Shown here: positions 1 to 10,236 of the stretch, piece by piece | How positions within the stretch are numbered: the stretch's first letter is position 1 | Layout of the letters: every line of letters begins with the position of its first letter | Assembly (NCBI RefSeq): GCF_024679095.1 | Contig: NC_066544.1 | Location: forward strand, 2,684,283 to 2,748,282 | Length of the DNA stretch: 64,000 nucleotides | DNA from: Eriocheir sinensis | Lineage: Eukaryota > Arthropoda > Malacostraca > Decapoda > Varunidae | Reading direction: 5' to 3' | Notes under the pieces: generated by a model | Databases searched by the model: none | Told to the model about the DNA's origin: nothing | Seen by the model: the letters and a program-made list of their open reading frames with translations, nothing else | Position numbers and translations under genes: made by a program

Positions 1-1250
1 CCCCTCGGCCTCCCGGCGCTCAGGGAGGCTTAAGCCAGCGGAGCACGACGGGAAGCTGGCATGGGAGGCCCAGTTCGAAATGCCAATTGCTGCCCAGGGC
101 TGGAGCGAGGCTGGGGAGGCGCTGTTGTTGTCAACACCGCTGCGGGGCTCAGTGGACGAGCCAGGCTGCTAATTGGCGGTGGGCGCCGAGAGGACCTTGG
201 GGCGACCTAACATGCTGGCTGCCACACGACTCCAGGACGCGGCATAGAGGCTGTGTGGCGTCACGGGGCACTGCGTGCAGTCGAAGGGCCCAGTGGAGGT
301 TTGTATCGGCGTGGGCAGCGCTGTGGCTGTGGAGCGCCGGCCGGTGGACGTCGCCGATCGAGACGAGCCGTGCCTGCTGGGCCTCGACTACCTGACGCAG
401 GATGAGGCCTGTGCCCACCTTGGACGGGAGCTGGAGAGGCTGCGCGGACAGGCGCCTTTGCTCCAGAAGGTGGGCTGTGCAGAGGTAGTCGCGGTGGAGC
501 GACTGCACCTTGCCCCGGGGACGGAGACCAGGGTCCTGTGTTGCCGGTCGAGCGCGATGCCAGCGGAAGGCACGGTGGAGTCCATGGAGGGCCTGCAGCT
601 GGCTGATGGTGTGGCAGCCAGACGAAGTCTCGAAATAGCGGGGGAGGAGTCAGTCACGGTGCTGGTGGCTAACTCCTCCGACGAGGCTCGGAAAGTACCC
701 GCTGGTGCCAAGCTGGGCACCTGTGAGGAGGTGGAGCGCCCAGAGGAGACGTCGGTGAGCGCGGAGTCGGCCGCTGTGAGCCCGCTGCCCGACTTCCTGG
801 AGGACATTGCGCACCGGAGCGCCGCTTACCCGACGGAGGCGCTGACGGAAAAGGTGCGCCACACCCTGGCTCGGTACGCGGACGTGTTCAGCAGGGGTGG
901 TTTGGACTTGGGCCGCACGGGGAGTAGTGCGCCCACCAAGAGCCCGACCCGACGTGTCGTGCCGACCTGGCGGGAGGAACTGCAGCGCACCGTCAACGAG
1001 CTGGCGGCGCAGGGGGTGATTGAGCGGTCAAACAGTCCCTGGTCCTCAGGGGTAGTCCGGGATGAGGTGAAGGACGGCACGCGGCGCTTCTGTGCACTGC
1101 CGGGCGCTGAGGGACTAGACTGTCGAGGACTCTTACCCCCTGCCGTGGACCGAGGACACGCTCGACGCGCTGGCGAGGGACTTGGAGTTCGGGGCCTTCT
1201 TGACGACGACCAGCGGCATAGGGGCGGCCGCCCCGCCCTGCCATGACCTC
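1..1250 (+). pseudogene. Ty3/Gypsy retrotransposon pol fragment (protease end to RT start), broken
   Basis: Bases 275-1246 read as one 323-codon frame. Its first ~70 codons contain a Gypsy-type connector after the aspartic protease (LLGLDYL motif near 375). Around codons 225-275 comes the start of a reverse transcriptase: GVIERSNSPWSSGVV, then a DG..RFC block. A frameshift near 1100 moves the next RT block (DSYPLPWTEDTLDALA, about 1122-1170) into another frame, and the RT stops before its catalytic aspartates. The family is known from Ty3/Gypsy Pol. The piece is joined directly to a second, gag-containing copy at about 1250, so order along the DNA is pol then gag, which implies rearrangement or two nested copies. 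It is not functional. Confidence 0.75.
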
Positions 1251-2179
1251 CGGGGCCGGATGGCGACGGTGAAGATGAAGGCAGCGTCGAGGAAGGCGAG
1301 CCCGGTGGGTCTCCATGGCTCGTGCGGGGGCTGTGGCGAGAAGGAGCATAGGCGCAGTCGGTGCCCGGGGGAGCGAAGGACGCGTTCCCTTGACCGGCTG
1401 AGCCCCGACGCCCTCCAGCCTCGCTGTAAGGACTGTGGCCAGTCTGGCCACCGCTCGAGCCCCTGCCCCAGACCCAGGGACACGGAGCGGGCGGGAGATG
1501 TGCATGACGGGCTGGAGAAGGGGGCCGACTTCCAGCCGTCTCCCGCCCCCGAGCCCCGCCTTGTGTAAGCTGCCGCCGCCCTACCAGCGCGTTGCCAGTG
1601 GGAGGCTTAGCGGATGTAGCCACGTCGCATGACAGTGGACACCGGGGCTGAGGAATCCTAGGCGCGGCCTGACACGGGGCAGTGTGTGCTGCTCGAGGGG
1701 CCAGTGGAGGCTCGTGCCGGCGTGGGCAGCGCACTGGAGCGGCTGCCGGTGGACGTCGCCGGGCGTGGAAGAGCCTTGCTTGCTGGGCCTCGACTACCTG
1801 ACGCAGGCCAAGGCTTGTGTTGGCCTCGGACGGGAGCTGGAGAGGGTGACCGGATAGGTGCCCTTTGTTTCTGGAGGTTTTCGAGCTTAATTGGCTGCGT
1901 GAGGAGGTAGTCACGGCCGGGCGAGGGCACCTTGCCCCGAGGGTGGAGGCCAGGAGCCAGTGTCGACTGTCCCGAGCGTTGCGTGGAGCGGATGACGTGG
2001 AAGAGCCCACTGAGGACTGGGGGCTGGTCGACGGCGTGGCTGACAGGCGGAGCCCCTTGGGGGCGCGAGAGGAGACTGTGGAGGACGTGGTGGAGGACTG
2101 ATTTATTTGTATTCCATGTATTTTTGTGTGTTGCATGTTGGGGTAGTCGGGTCGACTGCTTCTTTAAGGGGGGCATATA
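1250..2179 (+). pseudogene. Ty3/Gypsy gag zinc knuckles and protease remnant, second copy
   Basis: Two CCHC zinc knuckles (C-x2-C-x4-H-x4-C) lie in one frame at 1323-1364 and 1425-1466, as in a nucleocapsid domain that binds RNA. Downstream at 1629-1661 a short frame reads MTVDTGAEES and stops; DTGA is the aspartic protease active-site motif. From about 1690 to 1860 the DNA resembles 290-470 of the first copy (GPVE..., then LGLDYL and GRELER in shifted frames), so the protease connector occurs twice in the window. RT, RNase H and integrase are absent; the coding remnant runs straight into a polypurine tract and LTR. Several stops and frameshifts make it a relic. Confidence 0.65.
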
Positions 2180-2180
2180 G

Positions 2181-2707
2181 TGTTACGCCAGGGGGTATAT
2201 TTTTGGGGGTATCTGTGTTATTTGTGTGGGGGATGCTAGTTTGGGGCGCGGAGGACTGGTGATAGCCGGCGGCATGGGGTGCATCGCGGCGGCCGGGCCG
2301 GGAGCCACCGGCCGCACCCCGGGGCAGGGAGAGAGAGGTCTGAGCTGCGAGAGACGAGGGACGTGCGCGCTGCCCCTGCGTGCCCTGCCCGCTTTTGTGA
2401 GCCCTGTGCTGTGTCCGTGCCCCCCCTCTGTGTACTGGGAGTTACTGTGCCTTGTAAACCAGTGTTTTGTACGTGTTAGAGCTGTTAAGTAAAGTGGAAA
2501 ACCAGCTCTGTGAGCCTCTTTGCCCTACCTTGTCCGCTCGGGGTGTGTTGGCGGCCCTGGGGAGTGTCGGCCTGGTGTGTCTTGCTGTTCTGGGTTGTTC
2601 ACGGCCCGTTGTGTGGTGGTCTGAGGTTGAGGCACACCGCCTGCCCGTGCTTGGAGTGTAGTGTGCTGTAAGCCCTGGCGTCTCAGGCTTCACCGAAGAA
2701 ACCACGT
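2181..2707 (+). mobile_element. Probable 3' LTR of the Gypsy element
   Basis: A purine-rich tract (ttaaggggggcatatag, ending 2180) precedes a segment starting TGTTACGCC, which is how Gypsy polypurine tract and LTR starts look. The segment is GC-rich and non-coding and carries a possible polyadenylation region near 2485. The right border is uncertain because no matching 5' LTR is in the window. Confidence 0.45.
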
Positions 2708-2721
2708 AAAAATTTCAACGT

Positions 2722-2725
2722 GATG

Positions 2726-2773
<48 letters not shown>

Positions 2774-2800
2774 GTAATAATAAATTATTATTATTATTAT
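2722..2800. repeat. (AAT/ATT)n microsatellite
   Basis: An AAT run switches to an ATT run (inverted halves) and ends exactly where the next LINE fragment begins in frame with its FADD motif. Confidence 0.95.
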
Positions 2801-3215
2801 TTGCGGATGACACCAATATAGGACACACGTATTAGGACAAGGGAGGATGCTAGAGCACTGCAGGAGGATCTCATCAAACTGTCAGTTTGGTCAGAGAAAT
2901 GGCAGATGAATTTTAACATCACCAAGTGTAGCGTACTAAGTGTAGGAACACGCAACCCATTACACGGGTATAGTTTAGACTCCACTGCAGAGCAGAGTGT
3001 GAAAGGGATTTGGGAGTGTTAGTGAACGCTGACCTAAAACTAAGGAAGCAATGTATTAGTGCGAGGAATAGGGCTAACAGGGTATTAGGCTTTATTAACA
3101 GGACGGTAACCAACAAAAGTGCAGAGGTCATCCTCAGGCTCTATTCAGGTTAGTTAGGCCACACTTAGATTATGCTGTCCAGTTTTGGTGCCCACACTAC
3201 AGATGTAATGCCAAA
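2800..3215 (+). pseudogene. Non-LTR retrotransposon RT C-terminal fragment (CR1/Jockey-like)
   Basis: The fragment opens with the catalytic FADD block (2800-2811). It then shows, in changing frames, the thumb region: LSVWSEKWQMNF (about 2880), RDLGVLVNADLK (about 3004), RVLGFINR and LVRPHLDYAVQFW (to about 3195). These blocks are typical of APE-type non-LTR RTs. At least three frameshifts or stops break it. Fingers and endonuclease are missing. Confidence 0.75.
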
Positions 3216-3780
3216 ATTTAATTAAGTACGGGAAAAAATAGAAATTAGGGAGGAATAAGTAGTTTTAAGTAGTATAAGTAGATATAAGTGTCGCCAGGAG
3301 CCGTTATCGCGTGGAACATTCCAGACTCACACTGAGAGGCCCACCCCCCTATCCCCTTGTTACCCCTAGTGTCAGCCAGACATCACGTAGCCAGAGGCAG
3401 ACACCCCGCTTCCCCGCCAAATTCTTGGCTTGGCGTCGGCCACCTCACCCTCGTTCCCCCCTCTCCCCTCCAGTCACGTAGTCCACTCCACGCTGCTTCT
3501 AGAAACTTCCTTGCGTCGCCCCTTGTGCCTGCGCGCGCAGTGCTGAGATGCCATACAACACCTGGCCAAAGTTATTCCCCCATAAGTATTTCATCCCTTG
3601 GTAGATTTTTTGGCCGCGTTAAGTGTAGGTTCGACACCTGCCGGTATTAAGTCACAAACGAAACTTCCCTCCTTCACCCATAAACATACACAAAACACTT
3701 TACTACCCAAACCTCGCCCCCCTCACTTCCGTCCCTTGGCTCTACCTGGCATCCCCCACCCCTATATAAGACCGGTAACA
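3216..3780. other. Unassigned spacer before the satellite
   Basis: I see no recognisable coding or repeat unit. A TATA-like ctatataag lies at about 3763-3771, just before the first satellite unit; its relevance is unknown. Confidence 0.4.
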
Positions 3781-6015
3781 CGTGCCTCCGTCGCTGCTCG
3801 CCGTCTTTTACCCGTGGCTGTGGCGGCGGCGGAGGCTTCCCTACACCCGCCGCACGCCAGCGGCGGGTTCCCCCCTGCGACGGGCCGTCGCATAGACAAA
3901 GGCCCGTTCCCCCTTTTTAGGGGGTAAATCTTAAAAGAAGAAGAAGCAGTGGAACGGAGTGGAACGCCAGCACTCCTCGGGCGAGCAGCCGGGTGGCCCT
4001 GCTACGGAGGCGAGGTGGACCCGTGGGGTATTCCTCGCTTAGGGCCACCCCTCCGTGGTCAAGTCGGCCAGTCGGCTGCTCGCACGAGTACCGCTACGGG
4101 TGTCTGCTGGGCGCCTGCCCAGAGAGCCCGTGCCTCCGTCGCTGCTCGCCGGCTGTTACCCGTGGCTGTGGCGGCGGCGGAGGCTTCCCTACACCCGCCG
4201 CACGCCAGCGGCGGGTTCACCCCTGCGACGGGCCGTCGCATAGACAAAGGCCCGTTCCCCCTTTTTAGGGGGTAAATCTTAAAAGAAGAAGAAGAAGCAG
4301 TGGAACGCCAGCACTCCTCGGGCGAGCAGCTGGGGGATCCTTCTGCGGTTGCGTGGTTGACCCGCCTGGTTATCCTCGCTTAGGGCCCCACCGTGTCAGT
4401 CAAGTCGACCGGTCGGCTGCTCGCCCGTGCACCGCTACGGGTGTCTACTGGGCGCCTGCCCAGAGAGCCCGTGCCTCCGTCGCTGCTCGCCGGCTGTTAC
4501 CCGTGGCTGTGGCGGCGGCGGAGGCGTCCCGCAACGAGCTTGCATTGCTCGCCCACACGAACGGGCTGCTCCTGAGCGGGTGCTCGGAGGGCCCGTTCCT
4601 CCGTCGCTGCTCGCCGGCTTCTACCCGTGGCTGTGGCGGCGGCGGAGGGGTCCCCACACCCGCCGCACGCCAGCGGCGGGTTCCCCTCTGCGACGGGCCG
4701 TCCACGGACAAAGGCCCGTTCCCCCTTTTTAGGGGGTAAATCCCAAGAAGAAGAAAGACACCCCGTCAGTGGAACGCCAGCACTCCTCGGGCGAGCAGCC
4801 GGGTGGCCCTTCTACGGAGGCGAGGTGGACCCGTGGGGTCATCCTCGCTTTGGGCCACCCCTCCGCGGTCAAGTCGACCAGTCGGCTGCTCGCACGAGTA
4901 CCGCTACGGGTGTCTGCTGGGCGCCTGCCCAGAGAGCCCGTGCCTCCGTCGCTGCTCGCCGGCTATTACCCGTGGCTATGGCGGCGGCGGAGGTGTCCCT
5001 ACACCCGCCGCACGCCAGCGGCGGGTTCCCCCCTGCGACGGGCCGTCGAAAGACAAAGGCCCGTTCCCCCTATTTACGGGGTAAATCACATAAGAAGAAG
5101 AAGAAGAAGGCTGCTCACCCAGTGGAACGCCAGCATTCCTCGGGCGAGCAGCCGGGCGGCCCTTCTACGGAGGCGAGGTGGACCCGTGGGGTCATCCTCG
5201 CTTAGGGCCACCCCTCCGTGGTCAAGTTGACCAGTCGGCTGCTCGCACGTGTCAGCTACGGGTGTCTGCTGGGCGCCTGCCCAGAGAGCCCGTGCCTCCG
5301 TCGCTGCTCGCCGGCTCTTACTCGTGGCTGTGGCGGCGGCGGAGGCTTCCCCACACCCGCCGCACGCCAGCGGCGGGTACCCCCCTGCGACGGGCCGTCG
5401 AACCGACAAAGGCCCGTTCCCCCTATTTTAGGGGCAGAATCCTAAAAGAAGAAGGCTGCTCACCAGTGGAACGCCAGCACTCCTCGGGCGAGCAGCCGGG
5501 TGGGCCTTCTACGGAGGCGAGGTGGACCCGTGGGGTCATCCTCGCTTAGGGCCACCCCTCCGTGGTCAAGTTGACCAGTCGGCTGCTCGCACGTGTCAGC
5601 TACGGGTGTATGCTGGGCGCCTGCCCAGAGAGCCCGTGCCTCCGTCGCTGCTCGCCGGCTCTTACTCGTGGCTGTGGCGGCGGCGGATGCTTCCCCACAC
5701 CCGCCGCACGCCAGCGGCGGGTTCCCCCCTGCGACGGGCCGTCGAACCGACAAAGGCCCGTTCCCCCTTTTTTAGGGGGAGAATCCTAAAAGAAGGCTGC
5801 TCACCCGGTTCCTGCTACGGGCTGCTACTGGGCGCTTGCCCGAGGGGCCCGTGTCTCCGTCGCTGCTCGCCGGCTGATACCCATGGCTGTGGCGGCGGCG
5901 GAGGCGTCCCTACAACCGCCCCGAGTTTTGAATTGCTCGCCCCCCCTTATCCCTTACAGGGCCGCCTTTGTGCAAAGGCCCTGTCCCCTTATTAAAAGGG
6001 TAAAACTTTAAAGAA
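3781..6015 (+). repeat. GC-rich tandem satellite, ~345 bp unit, about 6.5 copies
   Basis: The block gcctccgtcgctgctcgccg recurs at about 3784, 4131, 4471, 4595, 4940, 5293, 5637 and 5849 (the fourth and last are variants), spaced 340-353 bp except for one extra partial copy (about 124 bp) and a shortened final unit. Each unit holds a perfect 9-bp hairpin (acccgccgc/gcggcgggt), usually a second around gcgacgg/ccgtcgc, a C5-T5-AG5 hairpin near its end, and an AAG-rich tail. Open frames run through it in several frames on both strands, as expected of GC-rich repeats, and each ends at a conserved taa. It encodes no protein I recognise. Confidence 0.85.
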
Positions 6016-6027
6016 GAAAAGAAACAT

Positions 6028-6270
6028 TCGGCCTCGTGACTCATCATCCCTCCTCCGATCAACAGGTATGTGTCGATCACCCCCAAGTGCTCCCCGCCCC
6101 AGTGTTCATCACCCCCTCCAAAAGTGACATAACCCCTTGATCCCTTAAGTACACTCGTCCCTTATTCGCTAGCATCACGAGTAGTCTCCCAATTGAGTAA
6201 CAAAGTTGAATAGTTTATTTTACCCATGTTTATCGCCTCGTGACTCCTCATCCCTCCTTCGATCAACAGG
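6028..6270. repeat. Pair of ~36-bp direct repeats
   Basis: The phrase cctcgtgactc.tcatccc followed by tccgatcaacagg occurs at about 6032 and again, with two changes, at about 6236. The DNA between is unassigned. Confidence 0.7.
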
Positions 6271-6295
6271 GCCGTCGGCGCTTGTCACTGGCCAC

Positions 6296-6297
<2 letters not shown>

Positions 6298-6332
<35 letters not shown>
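6298..6332. repeat. (AC)n microsatellite
   Basis: An uninterrupted AC run of about 17 units. Confidence 0.95.
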
Positions 6333-6334
<2 letters not shown>

Positions 6335-6369
6335 GCTCACCCTTATGATTTAAGTAGTAACAAATGTAC

Positions 6370-6650
6370 GGAAGTGGGGGTAACTTCAGTGGGGGGGGTG
6401 ACGGAAGTGGGGGTTGGGGGGGTCAGCGGGGGGGGTGACAGAAGAGGGGGTAGCTGGACCCCCCCTCCCCCCCCACACACACACACATCTTTCACCTTCC
6501 CCCCCTCCCCCCCACCCACACACACACATCTTTCACCTTCCCCCTCCCCCCCCCTCTCGGGCTAGCGTACGGAAGCGGGGGGATGACGGGAGTGGGGGTG
6601 CCCAGCGGGGAGGGGGGGTGACGGAAGAGAGGGTACTTGAAGGGTTAAGA
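6370..6650. repeat. G-run / C-run minisatellite
   Basis: Short phrases such as gtgggggt..ggggggtgacggaag repeat, separated by an opposite-strand C-rich part containing two copies of an acacacatctttcaccttcc phrase followed by runs of seven or more C. Many runs of 5-9 G on either strand could form G-quadruplexes. Confidence 0.8.
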
Positions 6651-6787
6651 TAAGATCGCGGGCTCGAATGACCACAAGATTATAATCACGGAAAAGGTTA
6701 AAGACATTAGGTTAATGACCAGGCTGGAATATGTCCCGCGCACCTGTTCCCGGGGTGTTATCTTTCTTTCCCTCCCTCTTCCCATAG

Positions 6788-6790
<3 letters not shown>

Positions 6791-6872
<82 letters not shown>
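6791..6872. repeat. (AC)n microsatellite
   Basis: About 40 AC units. Reading frames across it (all His-Thr or Cys-Val) are artefacts. Confidence 0.95.
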
Positions 6873-6873
<1 letters not shown>

Positions 6874-7018
6874 CTGGCCATACGAGATAAAAGCGCGGAA
6901 AAAATGGATCGATGACATCTCCATGTATCTGAGGCCACGCCTATTGGAGTCTTAATTATTCAAGTCATTACAATAAACCTTAGGTCATTAAGGACTGACC
7001 TGAGGAACATACATGCAT

Positions 7019-7044
7019 GCGCACACACGCACACGCATACACAC

Positions 7045-7100
<56 letters not shown>
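7019..7100. repeat. (AC)n microsatellite, interrupted
   Basis: AC units with several ACGC interruptions at the left end, then a pure run. Confidence 0.95.
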
Positions 7101-7103
<3 letters not shown>

Positions 7104-7199
7104 CACTGAAGAATTATTATGATACCGAAAATAAAATAAAAAATCGCCATTGAACGTAAGACTCGATAAATTATGTAAGTTTTTGCTAGGTGTATTGTA

Positions 7200-7450
7200 T
7201 CATTATCTTCTTATTTCTCATTTCTTAACTTGTTTCTTCTTATTTCTTTCCTCAACTTATATATATATTTATTTTTTGCTCCGGTTATTTGGTGCCATCT
7301 GACCCTAAACACTGCAGCACCAAGTCTTTTTTTTCTGATTTTGCATTAATTAATCTCTTATATCTCATTTCTTAACTTCTTTCTTCTTATTTCTTTTCTC
7401 AACTTACATTTCTTTATATTTTCTGCCTGCTCTTCGGTGCCATATGACCT
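7200..7450. repeat. Diverged tandem duplication (~135 bp)
   Basis: The pattern tctcatttcttaact...cttcttatttctttcctcaactta...ggtgccatctgacc occurs at about 7215-7305 and again at 7357-7448. It is T-rich and non-coding. Confidence 0.6.
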
Positions 7451-7619
7451 TAGACGTTCCCGCATCGAGTTTACCTTTTTCCCTAGATCAAGATAGCGCT
7501 CAAAACGAAGGCAACCCAGAAATACCTCAGTGAGCCAGCGAAGGGAAGGGAGAGAGAGCGATGTGAGAGGGAAAGTGGTACGGAAGAGACGGGGGAAAAG
7601 GCATAAAGTGAAAAAGGAT

Positions 7620-7685
7620 CATGCGTGTGTGTGTGTGGGGGTCGTTGGGTGGGTGCGTGTGTGTGTGTGTGTGTGAGTGTGTGTG

Positions 7686-7719
<34 letters not shown>
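7620..7719. repeat. (GT)n then (AAT)n
   Basis: A broken GT run (7623-7686) is followed by ATA/AAT units (7687-7718). The AAT part is the 3' tail of the minus-strand LINE that follows. Confidence 0.9.
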
Positions 7720-8318
7720 GGTTTATTAATGTAAGGCAGCCGTTAGGCTGAAAATATACAAATTAAAAATACAAGAAACTAATAGTAAATCAGCTACACT
7801 AGAGGGAGGGAGAGGGTGGGGGTGGTTTGGGAGAGCTAAAAATAGAGACATAAGGGAGAAGGAGGGTGGTGTGAAAGGGGCACTTGGAGGGGTAGCGGCG
7901 AGGTGCTAATCTCCAGTCATACCTTTGGGTATGACTGTCACTGGTCATTGTTTATCATCCGCACCATCGAGGGCACTGCGCTACGTTTGTAACGGTCGGT
8001 TCGCGGCGCTCTGAAGGGGTTGAGTTTGTTGTGGTGTCTGGTGAGGCGGGTGGGAGGAGGCGCGTCGGGTGGCAGGAGGACTGGTGGCGGTGGCGAGGAT
8101 GATGAAGCAGGGATCGAGATTCCGAATTTTCTGAGGGCGTCCTGGTGCTTGTCAGAGAGCCTCGGGAGGCTCAGGGTGACCAGGGCATTGTCGTAGGTGT
8201 GGTAGTCAGGTCCTAAAATGACCCTGAATGCCCTCTTTTGAACCCTCTCAAGCTGCTGTTGTTTGGTGAGGGTGAGGGACGATGACCATGCCGGGGAGGC
8301 ATACATTAGCTTTGGCAA
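7687..8318 (-). pseudogene. LINE 3' end: RT C-terminus plus 3' UTR and ATT tail
   Basis: Read on the minus strand, 8318-7938 encodes 126 residues ending a non-LTR reverse transcriptase: YASPAWSSSLT, LERVQKRAFRVILG and a tail with RTDRYKRSAVPSMVRMIN. These are the usual last blocks of CR1/Jockey-like ORF2. About 200 bp of UTR follow, then cagcctaacggctgcc and aataaacc directly before an ATT-type tail. The same UTR ending occurs on the plus strand at 47462-47500, so both are the same family. The element is 5'-truncated. Confidence 0.8.
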
Positions 8319-8354
8319 TATGAATGATGAATAAATACTGCACAGTTCAGCTCA

Positions 8355-8356
<2 letters not shown>

Positions 8357-8387
<31 letters not shown>
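8357..8387. repeat. (TG)n microsatellite
   Basis: About 15 TG units. Confidence 0.95.
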
Positions 8388-8388
<1 letters not shown>

Positions 8389-8449
8389 CCATTCCCCTCT
8401 GATTCTTGAGAAATCTGCGGTGAGCTCTGGAAATAAAAGACAGGACCAA

Positions 8450-8800
8450 GGGGGTCTTCTTATTTCTCGCTTGTCTGTCTCTTTCAAACATGGTAAGGTT
8501 GTATTCAGTGTAATTTTCCGTCTTCGCTGTGTTGAGTTTCACTGTATTGTTTTTTGCTATATGACATTACTTGATTATTTTCCTATTCGGTTTTTTTTTT
8601 TTTTCTTATTATTTCTCGGATGTCTATGTCTCTGTCAAGCATGGTAAGGTTGTATTCATTGTAATTTTCCGTTTTTTATTACAGTGCGTTTCGTTGTATT
8701 TATTTCTATATATGTCATTTTTAATTTCTTTTTCCACTTGTTTGTTTTTCTTATTTGCTGTTCGTCTACTTTTTCAAGCTTATTACGACGTGTTTATTTA
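8450..8800. repeat. Diverged ~170-bp tandem duplication, T-rich
   Basis: The phrase catggtaaggttgtattca.tgtaattttccg occurs at about 8489 and 8640, each embedded in similar T-rich flanks (tgtatt, tatgacatt/tatgtcatt). It is non-coding. Confidence 0.65.
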
Positions 8801-8992
8801 TTTGTTTTGTCTATGTCTCTTCAAGCTTGCTATCTACGTCACCAGCGAGAGGTATTAAAGATGAAAGTTTAAAAGACACTCATGTAACGCTAGAGGTAAT
8901 ATTATAATTTAACCTTTATTTTTATTTTGGGGTCACGAATTATCATTATACATATTATGTTATCGCCTAAATGTATATTATTGTTACGGCCC

Positions 8993-9090
8993 CTGCTACA
9001 ACAACTACTACTACTACTGCAATTCCTCCTCCTAGTTACTACTACCATTCCTGCTACTTCTATTACTGCTTCTGCTACTACTACTGCTAT

Positions 9091-9139
<49 letters not shown>

Positions 9140-9275
9140 GCTACTACGACTACTACTACTACTACTACTACTGATACTGATACTTCTTATACTTCTACTA
9201 CGACTAAAGCTGCGGTTCCATATAAAAGTACTACCACTACCACCAACACCATCACCACCACCAGCACCCTTATCA
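8993..9275. repeat. (CTA)n-rich trinucleotide tract
   Basis: Impure CTA/CTG/CCT triplets around a pure CTA core (about 9090-9170), grading into ACC triplets at 9230-9275. The Thr-, Tyr- and Ser-rich frames across it are artefacts. Confidence 0.9.
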
Positions 9276-9459
9276 ACAGGCCGCCTATATCCACCCAGGC
9301 GTTCACCTCCCGGCAATACCTCCAATCATTGCCTCCGGATCGCCAGGTAATATACTACAGCCCGCGCCGCGTACCCTCACACGCGCCACCTCTTACTGCA
9401 AGGAGACTATATATATATAGTCTCTTTGTCTTACTGGGACCTGATGTCAACAAGAGCAC

Positions 9460-9862
9460 GTTTTATATATAGAAGGAAGTCATACTGAAAGGGATCCTGA
9501 AAGAACTCACACTGCTTTGAATATAGAACGAACTTACATTAGCTGAACTCACACTGTTTTGTATATAGAATGAACTTACATTAGCTGAACTCACACTGTT
9601 TTCAATATAGAACGAACTTACATTAGCTGAACCCACACTGTTTTGTATATAGAACGAACTTACATTAGCTGAACTCACACTGTTTTGAATATAGAACGAA
9701 CTTACATTAGCCGAACCCACACTGTTTTGTATATAGAACGAGCTTACATTAGCTGAACTCACACTGTTTTCAATATAGAACGAGCTTACATTAGCTGAAC
9801 CCACACTGTTTTGAATATAGAACGAACTTACATTAGCTGAACTCACACTGTTTTGAATATTT
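9460..9862. repeat. 42-bp minisatellite, left block
   Basis: About nine units of 42 bp (gaacgaacttacattagctg, then aactcacactgttttgtatata with small changes). On the minus strand one frame stays open as a 14-residue repeat, because the unit is a multiple of three and lacks stops in that frame. There is no sign of a start, signal peptide or homologue, so I treat it as non-coding. The array continues after an inserted SINE. Confidence 0.9.
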
Positions 9863-9863
9863 G

Positions 9864-10236
9864 GGGAGGCGGTGGCTGAATCGACAGAGTAACACCACCG
9901 CGTTCAGGAGGACGCGAGTTCAATCCCCGCCCGGTGCCACCAAGCTGGGATTTTTCAGCCGCCGCCGAGTGGCTTAAAACTACCCACATGCTGTCCAGAA
10001 GACCACCTATCAACCCGGACTCTAGATTCTAGGATTAAAGATGAGCTCCGGGAGGGCAGCATGAGCCAATGCAAGATGGCGCCACTATAAACACTCGCCT
10101 GCGCCAGAACGGGCTGGGCCGACCATCAGGACCCACCGGGAAGAAGCCTTGGGCCGACCATCAGGCCCCACCGGGAAAAAGCCTACCGGCGCTATAGGCC
10201 GCGACGTTAAAAAAAAAAAAAAATAAATAAAAAAAA
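9864..10236 (+). mobile_element. tRNA-derived SINE (family 1, copy A), inserted in the minisatellite
   Basis: The head looks like a tRNA with a pol III B box (gagttcaatcc, 9916-9926). The body contains gggatttttcagc, the block ctacccacatgctgtccag, and gatggcgccactataaacac. It ends in an A-rich tail (about 10209-10236). Three other copies or fragments are at 38488, 43427 and 52438. This copy carries an internal duplication of the gggccgaccatcagg phrase. The 42-bp array resumes immediately after the tail, so the SINE landed in an existing array. Confidence 0.85.

Noticed and set aside
826..2136. 436-codon minus-strand ORF
   Set aside because: Antisense of GC-rich Gypsy sequence; low-complexity Pro/Ser/Arg content and no domain.
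3949..5995. Many overlapping ORFs of 60-190 codons, some repeated as near-identical proteins
   Set aside because: They follow from a GC-rich tandem repeat with few stops; several frames on both strands are open equally and no domain is present.
6645..6938. Cys-Val and His-Thr repeat ORFs
   Set aside because: Translation of an AC microsatellite.
8927..9472. 181-codon Thr-rich ORF
   Set aside because: Arises from the CTA/ACC trinucleotide tract.
9900..9935. tRNA genes at SINE heads (also 17660, 34251, 38540, 40217, 40670, 52500)
   Set aside because: B boxes are present but the cloverleaf is not complete and each is joined to a repeat body, so these are tRNA-derived SINEs.
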